From Ministeria vibrans ATCC 50519 (taxonomy: Eukaryota; Opisthokonta; Filasterea), in the NCBI GenBank assembly GCA_943704425.1, contig CALSCP010000257.1, positions 1-64,000 of the forward strand: a stretch of DNA of 64,000 nt. Direction: 5' to 3'. The translations under genes and the position numbers were made by a program. Positions 22,901 through 35,900 of the stretch are shown in pieces; within the stretch, counting starts at the first letter, position 1, and each line of letters begins with the position of its first letter. Under the pieces are notes generated by a model. It worked only from the letters and a program-made list of their open reading frames with translations. It had not been told where the DNA came from and did not search any database.

Positions 22901-25900
22901 GTTGCGTGAGCTTTTGTACAACACAGTAGACCCGTGCGTGCGTCGCCATGCAGCTGCCGAACTGCAGCGTCGTGGACAGCTCAGCGAAGACGAAAGCAAG
23001 TGTCTAGCTTGGGATGAGTGGTCGCACGCCAACAACAATGGTCGCTATGAAGTGTGTCGCGCCGCCGTGGGCCAGTCGCTCAACCCCGTCGAACCCATGC
23101 ACGACGACAGTGTTGTACGTAGCGGTTCCGTTACCGACGGGTTTCACACTGCCTCACTTGTCGATGTGCACAACCCAGATGCGTTGGTGAGGGCTGTCAT
23201 TGCCGACGACAACAACATCATCAGCAACAATTTGACCACTGCCAACAGCTGTGACGGCGACGACGACGATGTGGAGGACTCGCCCGGTGCTGCCTACTGG
23301 CAGGCGCCTCTCGCATGGCTTCTCGACTGGGACGCGACCACTCGCTCGTTGTGCCGTCTCGAGGCTCACGGGACACAGACGTCCGACGACAGTGATGGCA
23401 CCCACTGTGCGGTGGCACCAGAAGTTGCACTACAGTTTTATGTGCGCCGCGCCAACCTTGCCGCTACCAACAGCTGGTCGCACAACGCGTCTGCAGTCTC
23501 CTTTGAACACGCCGCGCCTTTCGTGCGCGACCACGTCGCTATTCACGCGTGTGAGCAGGGTACATCACTGCCAACTCGCATTGCTTTGGAGCCAGCCTCG
23601 CTGTTGCGCGTCGTTTGTCTTGCCGAGCGTCTTTTCTCGCCAACTCTTCGTCGTGAACAGTGGCATCCCGCCGTGCGTGCCGGCGGTGACGCAGCTGCCT
23701 TTGATGCGTTTATCGTTCGTCTGTGTCGTCGTCATGCTCTTCACGAAGTTCTCTACAGCTATCTCGACCGTCTGTCGCTTGCCACCACACCTGACGCTGC
23801 TCATTCACTGCTGTCGGTGCACGACAGCGACATGTACACGGACACAAGGAACGACAATGAATCCGAGTCGGACGCGTGGATCGAAGCGTTGTTCCATTTC
23901 CGTCTTATTGCCGACAAAGACCGTGTTGTGCGCGCGGACGCGTGTCTCCGCGCTTCACTGGCCTGTGGCAAAGCTCTGGGGATGACCACCGTTGTCGACA
24001 TGATTGAGCGGGGGCGTCCACTCATGGCACTTGCTACGCTCATGTTTGCGGGCAGTGCTCTGTCGGAACACGTCAGCACCGAACAACTGCGCCTCCTTGC
24101 TGCACCCTATCCCGAACTCGAGTTGGCACTCTTTGAAGACGAGCTCGCTGGCGACACTCTGGACGCCGCCACCAATACTTTTAATGTTTACTCGATGCTC
24201 AAGCCTGAAGGAGGCATCTCGCCGGACACGGTGCTCGCTTGGCGTAGCAGCGATGGTGCCGAAATGCCTCACTTCAGTGACCCATCCATGTTGGAAATGG
24301 CCGACACCGCACGCGCTGGTAGCGGGGGTGCCGAGGGTGGTGTTCCCATTAGCGAAAAGATTCTTTACTTTCTCGGCAAGGGACGTCCACTTGAGGCATT
24401 GCGCTGTGCGGGCACGCACGCCCATGATTACATTGACAACGTCGAGAGGTTTGCCTATGCGTCGTTGGCGACGACCCGCGCCTCGTCGGCCTGCGTCGTC
24501 TATTTGCTACATGTGTCGTGTCCCGTGAAACGTCTTGATCGACTACGCGTTCGCCTTGCCGTTGGCATCCGCGTGTTGCGTGGTCCCAGCAACGACGGGA
24601 GTGTTTCTCTGTCTCCAGCGGATACGGCCACTCTCGTGGCCGCACTCTCTCTCGCGGAGCCGGCCGAACATGATGATAGGGCGACTCTTTTGGATGTGCG
24701 CGACCGCGCGAGTGCAGCTACAGCACAACTGGCGAAACGGCGTCGTGTGAGCCCAGGATCGCCCGAAGAGCGTGCTCTCTATGCGGTTGTTCAAGCGTTC
24801 TGTCGCGACGCGCGCCTTTCGCTGGATACAACCTACATTGAACATTGTGCGGCGCGCAATGATTGGCTGGCCTTCCTTGCAGCAGTGCACGTAGATTGCA
24901 TCGACCACGAGGACGCAGCCCGTATCGTCAGCGAACACACGACGGACGTGCCTCTTCGCGAACACCTTGCAACCTTCTTGCGTCGTCATCTGCCGTCGGA
25001 TAACTCGTTGCCTTCCGCCATGGCCAACGACGGTGGCGATGATCCCAACGTAAACGACGATAGTGGCATGTCCAACGATTTGTTTGAAGTGGTCGCGCAA
25101 CATGGGCACAGTGTGGAGACATTGTTGCAAGTGGCACGCGACACCAATCGACCCTTTCTTGCGGTTCTCGCGGCGGCTAGCCAGGAGACAAGCCGCACCG
25201 AAACGGAGGAGTCGCTGACATCCGAGGCATCGTTGCGTTTTGCCGACGCTGCCTACACCTGGCTGCGTTGCTCGTGTGCCGACGTGCTTCAGCGCAAGGC
25301 GTCGGCGTCCCTTACGACGACACGCGTACCCGTGGTGGTGGTTGACGCGAGTGGTGGCCCTGCTGATGGCGTTAATGACGAGGAAGACGCGGCAGAGCTT
25401 ATGACATTGGCATTTGTCGAGGCTGGCGACACGGCCTCTGACCGATTTGGACGCTTGTGTGTGCTACTTGCAGGCGACGGTATGTGGCGATCGCTCTCGG
25501 ATTGTCTCATCATCTTTGATCCTTGCTCGCCTCTACTGCGTTTTATGCAATTTGTGGAGGCGCTCGAGCAGCGTCGCGAGGAGGTTGCTAAAGACCATTT
25601 GGCGGCGTACCTGGCGCAAAGCCAAGGAGACGCGTTGTACGCATACCGCATCGGTTCGCACGTGTGGGTGCGCCAAGTGGCCGAGCAGTGTTGCACAGCG
25701 CTTCTTCGACGATGCACCACGTCGTACGAGCGCACCCAGCTGCTTCGGATGCTCGGTGATGACTTCAGTCCGGCCATGGCCAAGTTGCGCGGCGTGCAGA
25801 CGGTACTCGAGGAGGCAGGTGTCGCCGTGGTGCCCCACGCGAACCCATCGTCGGTGCGTCGTCGGCTCATTGACGCATGTGCCTTTGATGCAGCACGACA

Positions 25901-27884
25901 GTACGCGCGTGCGTACGGACTCGCCACCGAGGAGATCACCCTGTTGGAGATGGAGCATCAGCTACGTCGTTTGCGCACCAGCTCAATGTATGGACGAGCT
26001 CACGCTCGAGAAGAGTTTTTTATGCGATGCCATGAGACCTTCCTCCAACACGCTTGCGACCTTGACAGTTGCGGTGCATTCTTTGAGCGTCTCTCCGACT
26101 CGGATGTGGAATTGCCGTCGCGCGAACGTGCCATGTTGTTGGGACTTGCCCTCATCTGGTTTGACGGAACGGCGCGTGGTCAGGATGCCGACAAGGGCCG
26201 TGTGACCAAGAGTGCCGAGTACCTACAGCAGCTGGAGAATCGAATTTGGCTCATGACCATTGCGAGTGAGGCGGAGGTTCAGTCGCGTCTTCTGAGTGGC
26301 ACTGTAGCATCCAGCACTGCTGCTGCTGGTGGTGGCTCGCCTGGGCGAGCGCGTTCCGGCTTGGCGGCGCTTCTTTTGGATGCGGCAGTGTCGCCGGGAC
26401 GCATTGGCACACAACGTACCTTCTCCTTTCGCAGCGACGATGATGTCAGTGATGGAACTGGTCGTTCTGGTGGCGGAGTAGGTGTAGGCTCGTCGTCGTT
26501 GCCGTCGTCGTCGCGTCGGCGACCCATTGACTTTGTGCTGGCCGTGCTGAACCGTCGTGACTTTGCGCACGATCTCATTGGAGACGCAGGCGCTGACGAG
26601 AACGACGCCTTGACGGCGCTGCAGTCGCTCAATGACAGTAGGAGTGACTCAGGCGATGGGGGTGAGAAAGAGGCCGAACAGCCGTCGTTGTTGACGTCCC
26701 TCCACGAGTTGCGTGCGTTTGAGTTGATCATTGGACGGCTGTTAGATGCCGGTTCGTCGGCCCAAGCACGGCACTTGTGTCATCACTTTCGACAGCCATC
26801 GCGCGATCTGGGAGCATTTGATGTGGCCGTGGCCGTTGCAAAGGGTCTAGTGTCGACGACCGAAGTACCCGCCTACCTGGCGAGTGTAAAGGCCATTGCG
26901 TCGGCGACGGCGGGCAGGACAAGCTCGGGAGCGGATTTGACGGTGGTGGATACAGGGTCCATGGAGGCAGTGCAAGTGCTGGAACATTTGCGGACATGTG
27001 TGGCGATTCACGCCAAACGGTGTTTGGATCGCGTGAGTGTGTGCTATGCGGTGGCACAGACGCTCAACTCAACCTACGACATGGTAGTGTCGCGCGATCC
27101 ACTCGACACGCTCAAGCAGCTGTTGATGTGTGGTCATGCGAGTGTGTACACCCTCACCCAGCGGTTTCTGGCCGACATGGGTACCGAGTCCAAAGTGGTT
27201 GCCGAGCGTCTGTGTGACATTCTGCTGCGCGTGCTTGTCGACGAACATGCCTCCATTGTCGATGAGGGACAGCTTTTGTCGGGCCCCGGGTTCTCTCTTG
27301 ACCCCGGTCTGAGCAACTCGGAGTTTACGCAGTGCGCCAACCTATGTAGCGACCCAGGAGACCTTGGGCGTGCACTGGTGCACTGTGTGCAAATGAGCAA
27401 TGAACCACCGCCCGACCAAATGACGACGGTCGTTGCGCCCGAGGTGGAAGTGGAGCTCATTGTACGTGCCCACTTCTGCTATGTGCTCGTGGGCAACATG
27501 GAGGGTATCTCGCATGTGCTCGAGCTGGTGCGCTCGCGCGTCTCCGTTTACGTCGACGCGCGGATGTTCCGTCTGCTCGTGCGTCTACTCACAGGGATCA
27601 AAAAGTACCGTGAAATGCAGTACATATTTGATGTGCTCCTCAAGCACGATCAGTTTGAGCTGGTGCTCAGCAAGGTATATAATAAAACGAGAGGCAGGAA
27701 GAAAGGAAATGAAAGAATGAACTTCTTTTGTCTTAATTATTACAGGTGATGGACAAGGGAGGACAAATGGAGTTGAAGATGGCGCTCTATGACTATCTGA
27801 AGCGCCATCGACCAGACGACCAAGTACGAAGGGGCATTTTGTATATTCTGTCTATGAATCGTTTTCTTAAACTGCATCTGTGTG

Positions 27885-27915
<31 letters not shown>

Positions 27916-28672
27916 TTTTTTTTTCTTGCAGGAGCGCCTTCAAATGGTCTTCCTGCATTTTAACATGTACCGTGAGATTGGGGACACTCTGAATGCACAG
28001 GCGGAGGCGCACTTGCAGGCGCTCCCCGTCGGCATGGCAAGTACTCCCGCTCTCCTCGACATCATGCAGCTCTTTCTCGAGGCTGCCGAGAGCTATGCCA
28101 AGGAGGAGTGCATGATGGTACCTTTTCACACTAATTTGTTGTTGCAGAGGATCTCTCTGACTTTGTTTTTTGTATTTTTTTTTTTGTTTGGCTTTCTCTC
28201 GTTGTAGCGGAATGAGCGGTGCTTATCAATGGCGCGTCTGATTGCGCTTCAAATCCGACTGCCGCGCCACCTTCTGTTGAATTTGTCTCATGACGAGATT
28301 CTCACGACAATGGGTCAGCTTCCGCGCTTTTATGAGACACATGTGGTGGCGTCGGCGTACGGCGTTGGCTCGCATCCCGTCGAGTGGGCGTCGGCCGTCT
28401 TTGCGCACGCTGTGCTCAAGGCCAACTTTGCCTTTATCGAGGACTTCCGTAAGGTCATGTCGCTGAACGAGTCGCTCTGCAACGACCTGGCACGTCGCTT
28501 CCGTGCGCTGCCACAAGCCAAGCGTGCTCAGTGCGTGCCCAACATGAAGCGTCTTCTGCTCGACTACGTTGACGATGTCAACATTCGCTTTGCTATTGCG
28601 TCTGACCTGCGCTTTGACGATCTCTGCGAGGCACTTCTTTCCTCGACCAGTGGTATTTTGCTTCAGAAGTAA
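19904..28672 (+). CDS. SPG11: Spatacsin
   Basis: Large scaffold (about 2,805 aa; human 2,443) that with spastizin and AP-5 works in lysosome reformation and late-endosome sorting. Exons: 19904-20102, 20185-27674 (2,496 codons), 27746-27823, 27932-28117, 28208-28672. The C-terminal spatacsin domain is unmistakable: VRLLTGIKKYREMQYIFD, ALYDYLKRHRPDD, MYREIGD, AAESYAKEECM, LPRFYETHVVASAYG and a final VLKANFAFIEDF region. IIGRLLDAG and MPHFSDP match internal family blocks. The N-terminal half is beta-propeller-like, then alpha-solenoid, with Ser/Thr-rich insertions. The open frame extends upstream of ATG 19904 to a TAG at 19806-19808 that is also a splice acceptor, so an earlier exon may exist and the true N-terminus may be missing. 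Confidence 0.93.
27899..27924. repeat. (TG)n-(T)26 tract in spatacsin intron
   Basis: A short TG run and 26 T residues lie directly before the acceptor cttgcag at 27925-27931, forming an extreme polypyrimidine tract. Confidence 0.9.
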
Positions 28673-28829
28673 TAAAATAATAGTAGAAATAATAAGAATA
28701 ACAATCATAGTAATAAGAATAAGAATAAGAATAATAATTTGTCATTAATTTTATTATTCTGACTGCTTATATTTTCATCTCAAACAAATTCCATGACGAG
28801 TAAAATTACACTTTTTTCTTTTTTCTTTG

Positions 28830-29516
28830 ATGAACAGTATTAGAGTGATTGCGTTCTCTGTTGTGGCTCTCGCCTTTCCTATTGGCGCTCTTGTGGTGGC
28901 GGCGAATCCTTCCTTGCGTTTCGTTGTTGCCAATGCCCTCTCTCTTCTTTACGGATTTGGTCTTCCCATTGGAATCTATGCCAGCTTTTTGCCCCTCAGG
29001 TCTCTGCAGGGCTGGACACGTCTGCAGCGAATGGAGTCTGCGGTGTTGTCGTACCTTTCTCTCTCGTATGTGACGCACTTGACGTGGGAGTTGGGCTGGT
29101 TAGCGTGCCATCCATGGATCATTGCGAATCGCGATTCCCCGCTCGCCTTTGCCTGGTGGGCTTACATCGACGGCGGCGATTCGCGCTACGCGGCGCCCAC
29201 CACACTCTTGCTTGTGATGGAGACTCTCTCTGTGTGCAACGGACTTGTTGGCTCTTTCGCGCTTTGGCGGTTTTTGCGCTCGAAAAGACGCAGTCACTCT
29301 GCCATTCTCATGCTGAGTGCGACGGCCGTTGTCCACCTGTATTCTGCTCTCGTCTACTATGCCACCGAGATTGTCGACGATTTTCCCAGTGTCCAACACA
29401 CCTTCTTGAGCTTATACGTCAAGTTTTTCCTTGCCAACTCTCCCTGGGTCGTCACTCCTCCCCTCGTGCTGTGGTGGGCCTCTTTGCGTCTTGAGTCCAC
29501 CTCCAAAGTCGACTGA
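28830..29516 (+). CDS. EBP-like sterol delta8-delta7 isomerase (EXPERA domain)
   Basis: Predicted polytopic ER protein of 228 aa in one exon. Known: EBP moves the sterol double bond from C8 to C7, and related EXPERA proteins include EBPL and TM6SF2. Seen: four or more hydrophobic helices; the block THLTWELGW carrying the family His and Glu; then DGGDSRYAAPTTLLLVMETL, equivalent to the EBP segment KEYSKADSRY...METI; YYATEIVDD; and a last helix NSPWVVTPPLVLWW matching the EBP end. The spacing of acidic residues and the DSRY motif support EBP-type over TM6SF2-type. ATG 28830 is the first in frame. Paired tail-to-tail with the furin gene. Confidence 0.8.
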   Translation: MNSIRVIAFSVVALAFPIGALVVAANPSLRFVVANALSLLYGFGLPIGIYASFLPLRSLQGWTRLQRMESAVLSYLSLSYVTHLTWELGWLACHPWIIANRDSPLAFAWWAYIDGGDSRYAAPTTLLLVMETLSVCNGLVGSFALWRFLRSKRRSHSAILMLSATAVVHLYSALVYYATEIVDDFPSVQHTFLSLYVKFFLANSPWVVTPPLVLWWASLRLESTSKVD

Positions 29517-29615
29517 ATCTAGGCCAACGATTTACGATACAGTCTAGTGCATTGTATGTTGTGGTTGAGTTTGCAAGGCGGTCTGGTTGTGTCTTCGCCT
29601 GGTGACTGTCTCATA

Positions 29616-29621
29616 AATAAA
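29616..29621 (+). promoter_or_regulatory. AATAAA polyadenylation signal candidate
   Basis: A canonical hexamer lies 100 bp after the EBP-like stop codon. The 275-bp spacer 29517-29791 also contains the 3' end of the minus-strand furin gene, whose stop is at 29794-29792. Confidence 0.55.
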
Positions 29622-29791
29622 TGTGTTGTAGTTCTATTTTCTGGTGCACAATAATATAAAGTAATAAATATTAGTAAATGCTTCCGCCGTAGACATAAAA
29701 TAATATTATGCTAAGTTTTCATCAATAACAATTATTAATTCATGATAGTGTACTGTTAGATTTGATAATAGATTGGAAATTGTCATCTCGT

Positions 29792-32743
29792 TCAAATGGC
29801 ATCATCGTCGTCTTCGTCATCGTCTATGTCATATCGGCCACGCGATACACTGGCGGTCGACGAGCGGGGCACGACGACGGTGGTTGTCTGCGCGGCTCCT
29901 GCGTTGGCAGCCAGTCTCCGACTCCCATTGTCACGCATATCGGCAAGGATCACCTCGTCGTCATCATCATCATCAAAGTCATCATCAAAGTCAAGCTCGT
30001 CCAGAGCAGCATAACGTTGACCTCGTGCCCGCGCACGGCCATTGAGGGGATTGCGCATGACAAAACCACGCATCGTGTCGGGAACAGCACTGGTGCCAGT
30101 ATACCAGCGGTAGCCATAGTACACGACAAGCGACACGACAAGCACACTTCCCGTCACCACGCCCACCACCATCAGAATCCACGACGGCAACTTGTGTGCC
30201 GTCCCTCCCGCCGTATTCAAGGCGGGGTCCTTGGCCGCATCGTCATTGCTCGAGTTGGACAATTCAAAATGAACCGGAACTATATAAGAATTAAAAAATT
30301 AATATGCTCGATTGCCAACAGCCAATAAATAGTTCATACCAATGACATCTTGAGATGTGCCATAGAGTTTCAGGGTCCAGTCGCGAATGGTGCCGGTGCG
30401 GCCGTTGGCGGCCTGGTCCAGCACGTGTAGCTTCCACTTCCCTTTAGGGTTCTCGCCCCAATGGGCCACGCTCATAAAGGTCCAGTCGACAAAGCCGGCA
30501 GCGGACGAGTCACTCGAGCGACGGGTCAGCAGCGTCGACGTCATGCCCGATGGCGACTCAAGCACCACTGAGAGATCACCGCGTCGCTCGTGCGCAATGT
30601 TGACCACCACTTGGACGTGCTCAAGTGCATCAACCACCGCCCCCGAGTCGCTGTGACAACCCGTCGAGTCGTGCTCGAGCACCACTTCGCCCGAGCCATC
30701 CGGTAATGGCTTATTCGCTGTCATGACAGGCGACACACATTGATGCCATGCCCCCACATTCTTCCAGCTCTGTGCCATGGCCACAATCAATTCGGCGTCA
30801 ATCACGCCATACCCAAAGGTGTGACTGAAAAAGAGCCCCGCGCCATTCTTCACCCACGAGTCGCTAGCGTGCACCCGACGCGCCGCCCGCACCACCAAAT
30901 GCTGCATGTCGCGCCACGTCAACGCCGCATTCGCCTCGAGAACCAGTGCAAAAACAGCCGATGCCAACGGAGCGCTGGCGGACGTGCCCGAGTGCGAATT
31001 GGTGCACGAGTGATGCAAATCGGTCGTTGATATACTCCGCGAATACGATCCTCCACTGCTCCACGTCACCGCCATCTATTATAATAAGTCATAGATTACG
31101 AATCATTGTACATGCGAGGGCGGCGTCTTGTGCCTCTGACCTGAGCGGAACACTGCTCGGCATACCAGGGCTTCTCCTCTGTGTCCGTCACCGACCCAAT
31201 CGAAATGGTGTACATGCTGTTTGTGTACCCTATGAGACAAACCATCATAAACCATTAGTGCTAAATTAATAATAATAATAATTATTATTATGATTATGAT
31301 TATGAGAATAACCAACAGTAATGATATAATAACGTAATTGGTATTGTAAAACTCACCATCGCAGTTGCAGTTGTCGCCGTAGCGACCACCGTTGCCCGAG
31401 GCAAACACAAATATATTTCCTTTTCCGGCACGTCCGCGCGTGATGCCGCGCTGAAAGGCGGCCGACGCAAGACGACCGGGCGCCTCGACGGTGCGCCCGT
31501 CGTCGTCCGGACCCCACGACGAGCTGTACACGTCAATGAGCTCTTGCTTGAATCCAATCGAGTTGGCCTCCAGCGTGTCAGTCACAGGTCCATCCAACAT
31601 GCGCACTCCTGAGCAGGAAGAAAAAAAAAATAAAAAAATAAAAAAAAAACGACACACAATGCACGGGAGGTTGTTGAGATACGTCTTTAATAATATCGAC
31701 CATTAAGATTTTCTTCCGTTCTCTAGGGTACCTCCGACTTTGGCACCGTAGGCGACACCCACCCCGCAGACGGTGTTGGGATCGGCTGCAATCTCACCGG
31801 CACAGCGCGTGCCGTGTTTGTTGATGTTCGTCGACTCGTAGCGTGGGTACGGATCCGGGTCGTTGCTATTGTAGTCGAAGCTAGCCTCGGCCATGTAGGA
31901 CTCCTGGAAGTCTTTATGGTCGTGCTACAATAATAATAATAGTAACAACAATAAGAATAATAGAATGGGTTAGTACGTCTTATATCATTCCTGACGTGTT
32001 TTCACCTCAATGCCGTCATCAAGAACACACACTACGACACCTTTGCCGGTAAAGCCCTTGTCCCACACGGACTCGACATTGAGGTCGCGGCCAACTTGCT
32101 TGGTGTTGTGAATGTGCCATTGGTTGGGGAAGAGCGGGTCGACGAAATGTGTGTAGGCGTTGTCGCGACGCTGGCGACTGAGCGCCCTCTGCTGCTCGGC
32201 CCATGCCACGCGCCCGTCAGCGCCAATGCGCTCACTGAGTTCCGCGTCGCGGCGGTGCTTCTGGTGCAGCCCCGTGGCAATGGTCTCTGCGCAAAGAACG
32301 GCAGTCAGAGAGCGATGTCATCCAAAACGAGCGAAAAACACCCATTTGCGCAACACCTACTCGCACACGGAGGGGGGAGGGGTTGGCACAAGAAGAGTGT
32401 CCACCCCTGCATCCAACACAGCGTGCACTGAATCCCCCCAGGCAAACAGCACATACAGTTCACACACACACAAAAAAAGAAAAAAAAAAAAAAAAAGACA
32501 GAAAGAAGAGAAAATGTTACCTGTGTGGTCGAGTGGAGCGAGCGAGAAGTGGCCGTGGAGCCCGGCAATGCCGCCGAGAACACTCATGCCGTGGTCGCGG
32601 GCGACCTGCTCGGCCACAGTGCGTGTTTGCGCGGCACTCAAACTGCCGGCACTGTCAAGCTCAATGGCCCACGTATTCATGTGCACGTTGGCCGACGCGA
32701 CAGCAACGATCGCCAATAGTCCAAGTCCTAGCCGCCACTTCAT
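29792..32743 (-). CDS. Furin/kexin-type proprotein convertase
   Basis: Ca2+-dependent serine protease of the secretory pathway that cleaves proproteins after paired basic residues. Seven exons: 32743-32521, 32286-32006, 31924-31732, 31608-31357, 31229-31141, 31075-30340, 30279-29792; 753 aa. Order: signal peptide (about 1-18); prodomain ending RQRR at 112-115, the autocleavage site; subtilisin-like domain with D164 (LDDGIE), H205 (HGTRCAGE), oxyanion N305 (ASGNGG) and S378 (GTSASAPL); P domain ([25 protein letters not shown]); transmembrane helix (about 624-648); acidic cytosolic tail with DDEDDDDAI. Acidic clusters in mammalian furin tails direct TGN recycling, so similar trafficking is likely. 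All catalytic residues are intact. Its start is 255 bp from the divergent SKI3 gene. Confidence 0.95.
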
Positions 32744-32998
32744 CTTGGGATGAATGACGAAAATTTGTGTGGTCCACTCACTCTAAAGTTCAAACTTTAA
32801 AGTAGAAACTGGAGATAACTGATCTTTTTGATTTTGCCGTCTTGCCATGCCGACGGGTAAGTCTGATCGGTGTGGGTTCACCGTTGGAATGAGCAGTGAA
32901 AAAAACTTGCCACAATGTCTGCCACTCTGACAGCCTGCTTTCGACATAATGATCAAAAGTTCTTATTCAAACTCCAATAATCCATTCCATTTGTTGTC

Positions 32999-35900
32999 AT
33001 GTCGAAAAAAGCTGCAATAAAAGCTGCTCGCGATGCATTGCGTGCCAAGGAATACGACCGTGCACTCGAATTGTCCTTGGGCATCGCTGAAGACGAGCCT
33101 CGAAAGTACGCAAGAACGTTTTGTGTGTCGCATCGCATTTGACGGCTCTTCCTCCTCCTCCTCCACAGCTACAATGCGCTCGTCTTTGGCGGTGCTGCGG
33201 CAGAAGGTCTTCAACACTATGTACAGTCGCAAGAGGTACCTACCCGTGACGGCTACACGTCACAATGTGTGTTGTCGTTTGATCCACACTTTTCCTTTCG
33301 ACTCACCGATAGCTTTACGAGCGCGCTCTGGACGTCGACAGCGATTCGCCTCTCGCCTGGCAAGGCCTTGTCAAGCTTTTTGATACGATGAAGCCGCCCC
33401 CGTCGGCAGTGGATCGTGTCCGTGTCTATCGCGGCGCGCTCGAACGACTCAGCGACGATACGAAGCAACGCGAGCTGAGTCTCCTCTTGACGCAGGCGCT
33501 CGACGACAGTTGTGGCGGAACCAGCTCCAGCGCTAATGTTGACGTAGTGGTTGACACTGTGGCACGTTGGCACACCATTGCGTGCGACGACCATGGCAGC
33601 AACGCGGCGGATGTACGACGGCGTGCTCGGGAGAGCCTGGCGCACCTCATGATGCGTCGTGCCGACTGTGTTGACCACAGTTGCGTTGCATATCTTGTGA
33701 GCGCCGTCGAGATTCTTGCCAGCGAGGCGAACACCGAGAAAGACAATGCGGATTCCACCTGCTGGGATACGCTCTTGCTAGACGCATTGTGGGCACGTGT
33801 TCGTACAGTCGGTACCTTGTCGCTCATTGCCACGGCAGCGCGCCGTTGTGTGGCGCAACATCCGCAGCTACTTGCCGCTCACGAGGCAATGTGCAATGTG
33901 TACGCATTTGACTGCGAGCTCGTGAGCGAACACGAGTTTTTGCACCATGCCAACCAATTGGCATCGCTGTCAAGCACCAGCTCCGACAATGCTCCATCCG
34001 TCGTTCTTTTTATGCGTGCAGCCAGCTCAGGCGACAATGATGCACTCGCAACACTTGCCAATACGCCGGGCGCCTATCCTCTGGTGCACCTTGCTCTCAC
34101 TGATGCTCTCATGGAACGCGGCGACCATGCTCAGGCTCGCCTCGCCGCCAGCGTCAATCCTTTTCCTCAGCTCGCGTCATTGTCTTCCTCAGCACCACCC
34201 ACTCCCGACAGCAGCAGCAGCAACAACAACAACACGGATGAGGCGGGCACCTCGACGACGACTGGTTTTGACATATCTGTGCGACAGCTCGATCCCAAGA
34301 GTCTTTGGCTCAGCGATTCGCTGCGCGTCTGTCGTGCCGAAATTGCCGCGCATCTGGGTCAACACGCGCGCGCATTGACAGCTCTTGAAGAAACGATTGA
34401 AGCATCACCCCACCGAACGGCTGTCGTGCGCGCACATCTTTCGCGTGCACAGCTTGTCGCCGCTCACAGTAGCGGCACCGACAGCTCACCCTTGCATGCT
34501 TCGTTGCGGTCTCTTGTGGCGCTCTCCTTGGCCACACTCGATGCACGCGTGCTCGAATCACTCACGGCCGCTGTCGATTTGTCCACACAAAAGGGCTCCT
34601 CTGTGCCACAGCACACGCGTCTACTGGCGATGGCTCGCCTTGCTTGGCTGCGTCGCGACATTGAGACGCTTACAGAGACGGCCGCCGCCAACAGCAACAG
34701 CAAGTGTGCCTTTCCGTCGTACGAGATTCTTTTACGTCTCGGCGTTGCGCTGCTCGCTCGAAGCGGTGCCTCGATGGTCACTGTTGAGTGTCGCGATGCG
34801 CTCCTCAAGGCTGCAAAGCTTCGCCCGAGCGTCGCACTGTGTTTTGAGGCACTCGGCGACTTCTACGAGGCGACTGCTGATCCGGCACGCGCTATCAAGT
34901 GTCGTCGTCGTGTGCTACTTTTGGATCCGGCGCATCCTGCAGGACCCGCCCTCATCCGTACTATGTCCGATAGTGATCCGGAGAAGTGCGCGTTGCTGCA
35001 GCAGATTACCACGGCTGCAGGAAGTGGCAAGGCGCGCTGGGCCTGGCTTGCGCTTGCGACTTTGCAGCGCAGTGCAGGCGACACATCGGCAGCGGTACTC
35101 TCGTACCAGGCAGCGTTGAGAGGAAACACACGCGATCCTCAAACTTGGCGATTGCTTGCCTCGTGCTACTTGGCCGAAGGCAAGCAAATTGCTGCACTCA
35201 AGGCGTACCGTCATACGCTCACCATGGACCCAGCTCACGTCGAGACCCACTATGCGATTGCGACGACACTCGCCGCCATGGGCAGTTTCACAGACGCGAT
35301 TGGCGCGTATCGCGCTGTGCTTCACACTCCCGATGGCGCATCACATGTACCAGCCCATTTTGGCATTGCAAACGCTCTCCATGCCAGTGCACGCGAGCAC
35401 TTGTTGCAAGGTAGCGTTGCGCGCGCCTCCGATATGCTTCGTGACGCACTTAAGCATGCCTTTGTCGTGGTCACCGCTGCCGCCGTGGCCGCTGAGGGTC
35501 GAGGGTCGGTGTGCGCCTGGAAACTCGTTGGTGACTTGTGTACACAGTTTCATCACCTGCCCGAACACCTCTGCCATGTTGTCGACGAGGGTGGCGTCAA
35601 CGTGTCCTCACGTTCGCATGTGCTTGCGTTGGGTGCGCGTGCCTACGAACGTGCCATCAGTAAGTCCACCGATCCAGTTACGGGAGCGCTCTGGCACGAT
35701 CTGGCACTTGCACGGTACTACACGGGTGACCGCGAGTCGATTGTAAAGGCACTTGAGGCTGTGCGGGTTGCGATACACATGGTACCGCGTCAAGTGGAGT
35801 TTTTTTGCACGGCCGGAGTGATTGCCAGCCATCCTCTGTCACGCAACGCCCGCTTTGCTCAACACTGCTTTCTGCGAGCGATTCAACTTGATCTGGCCAA

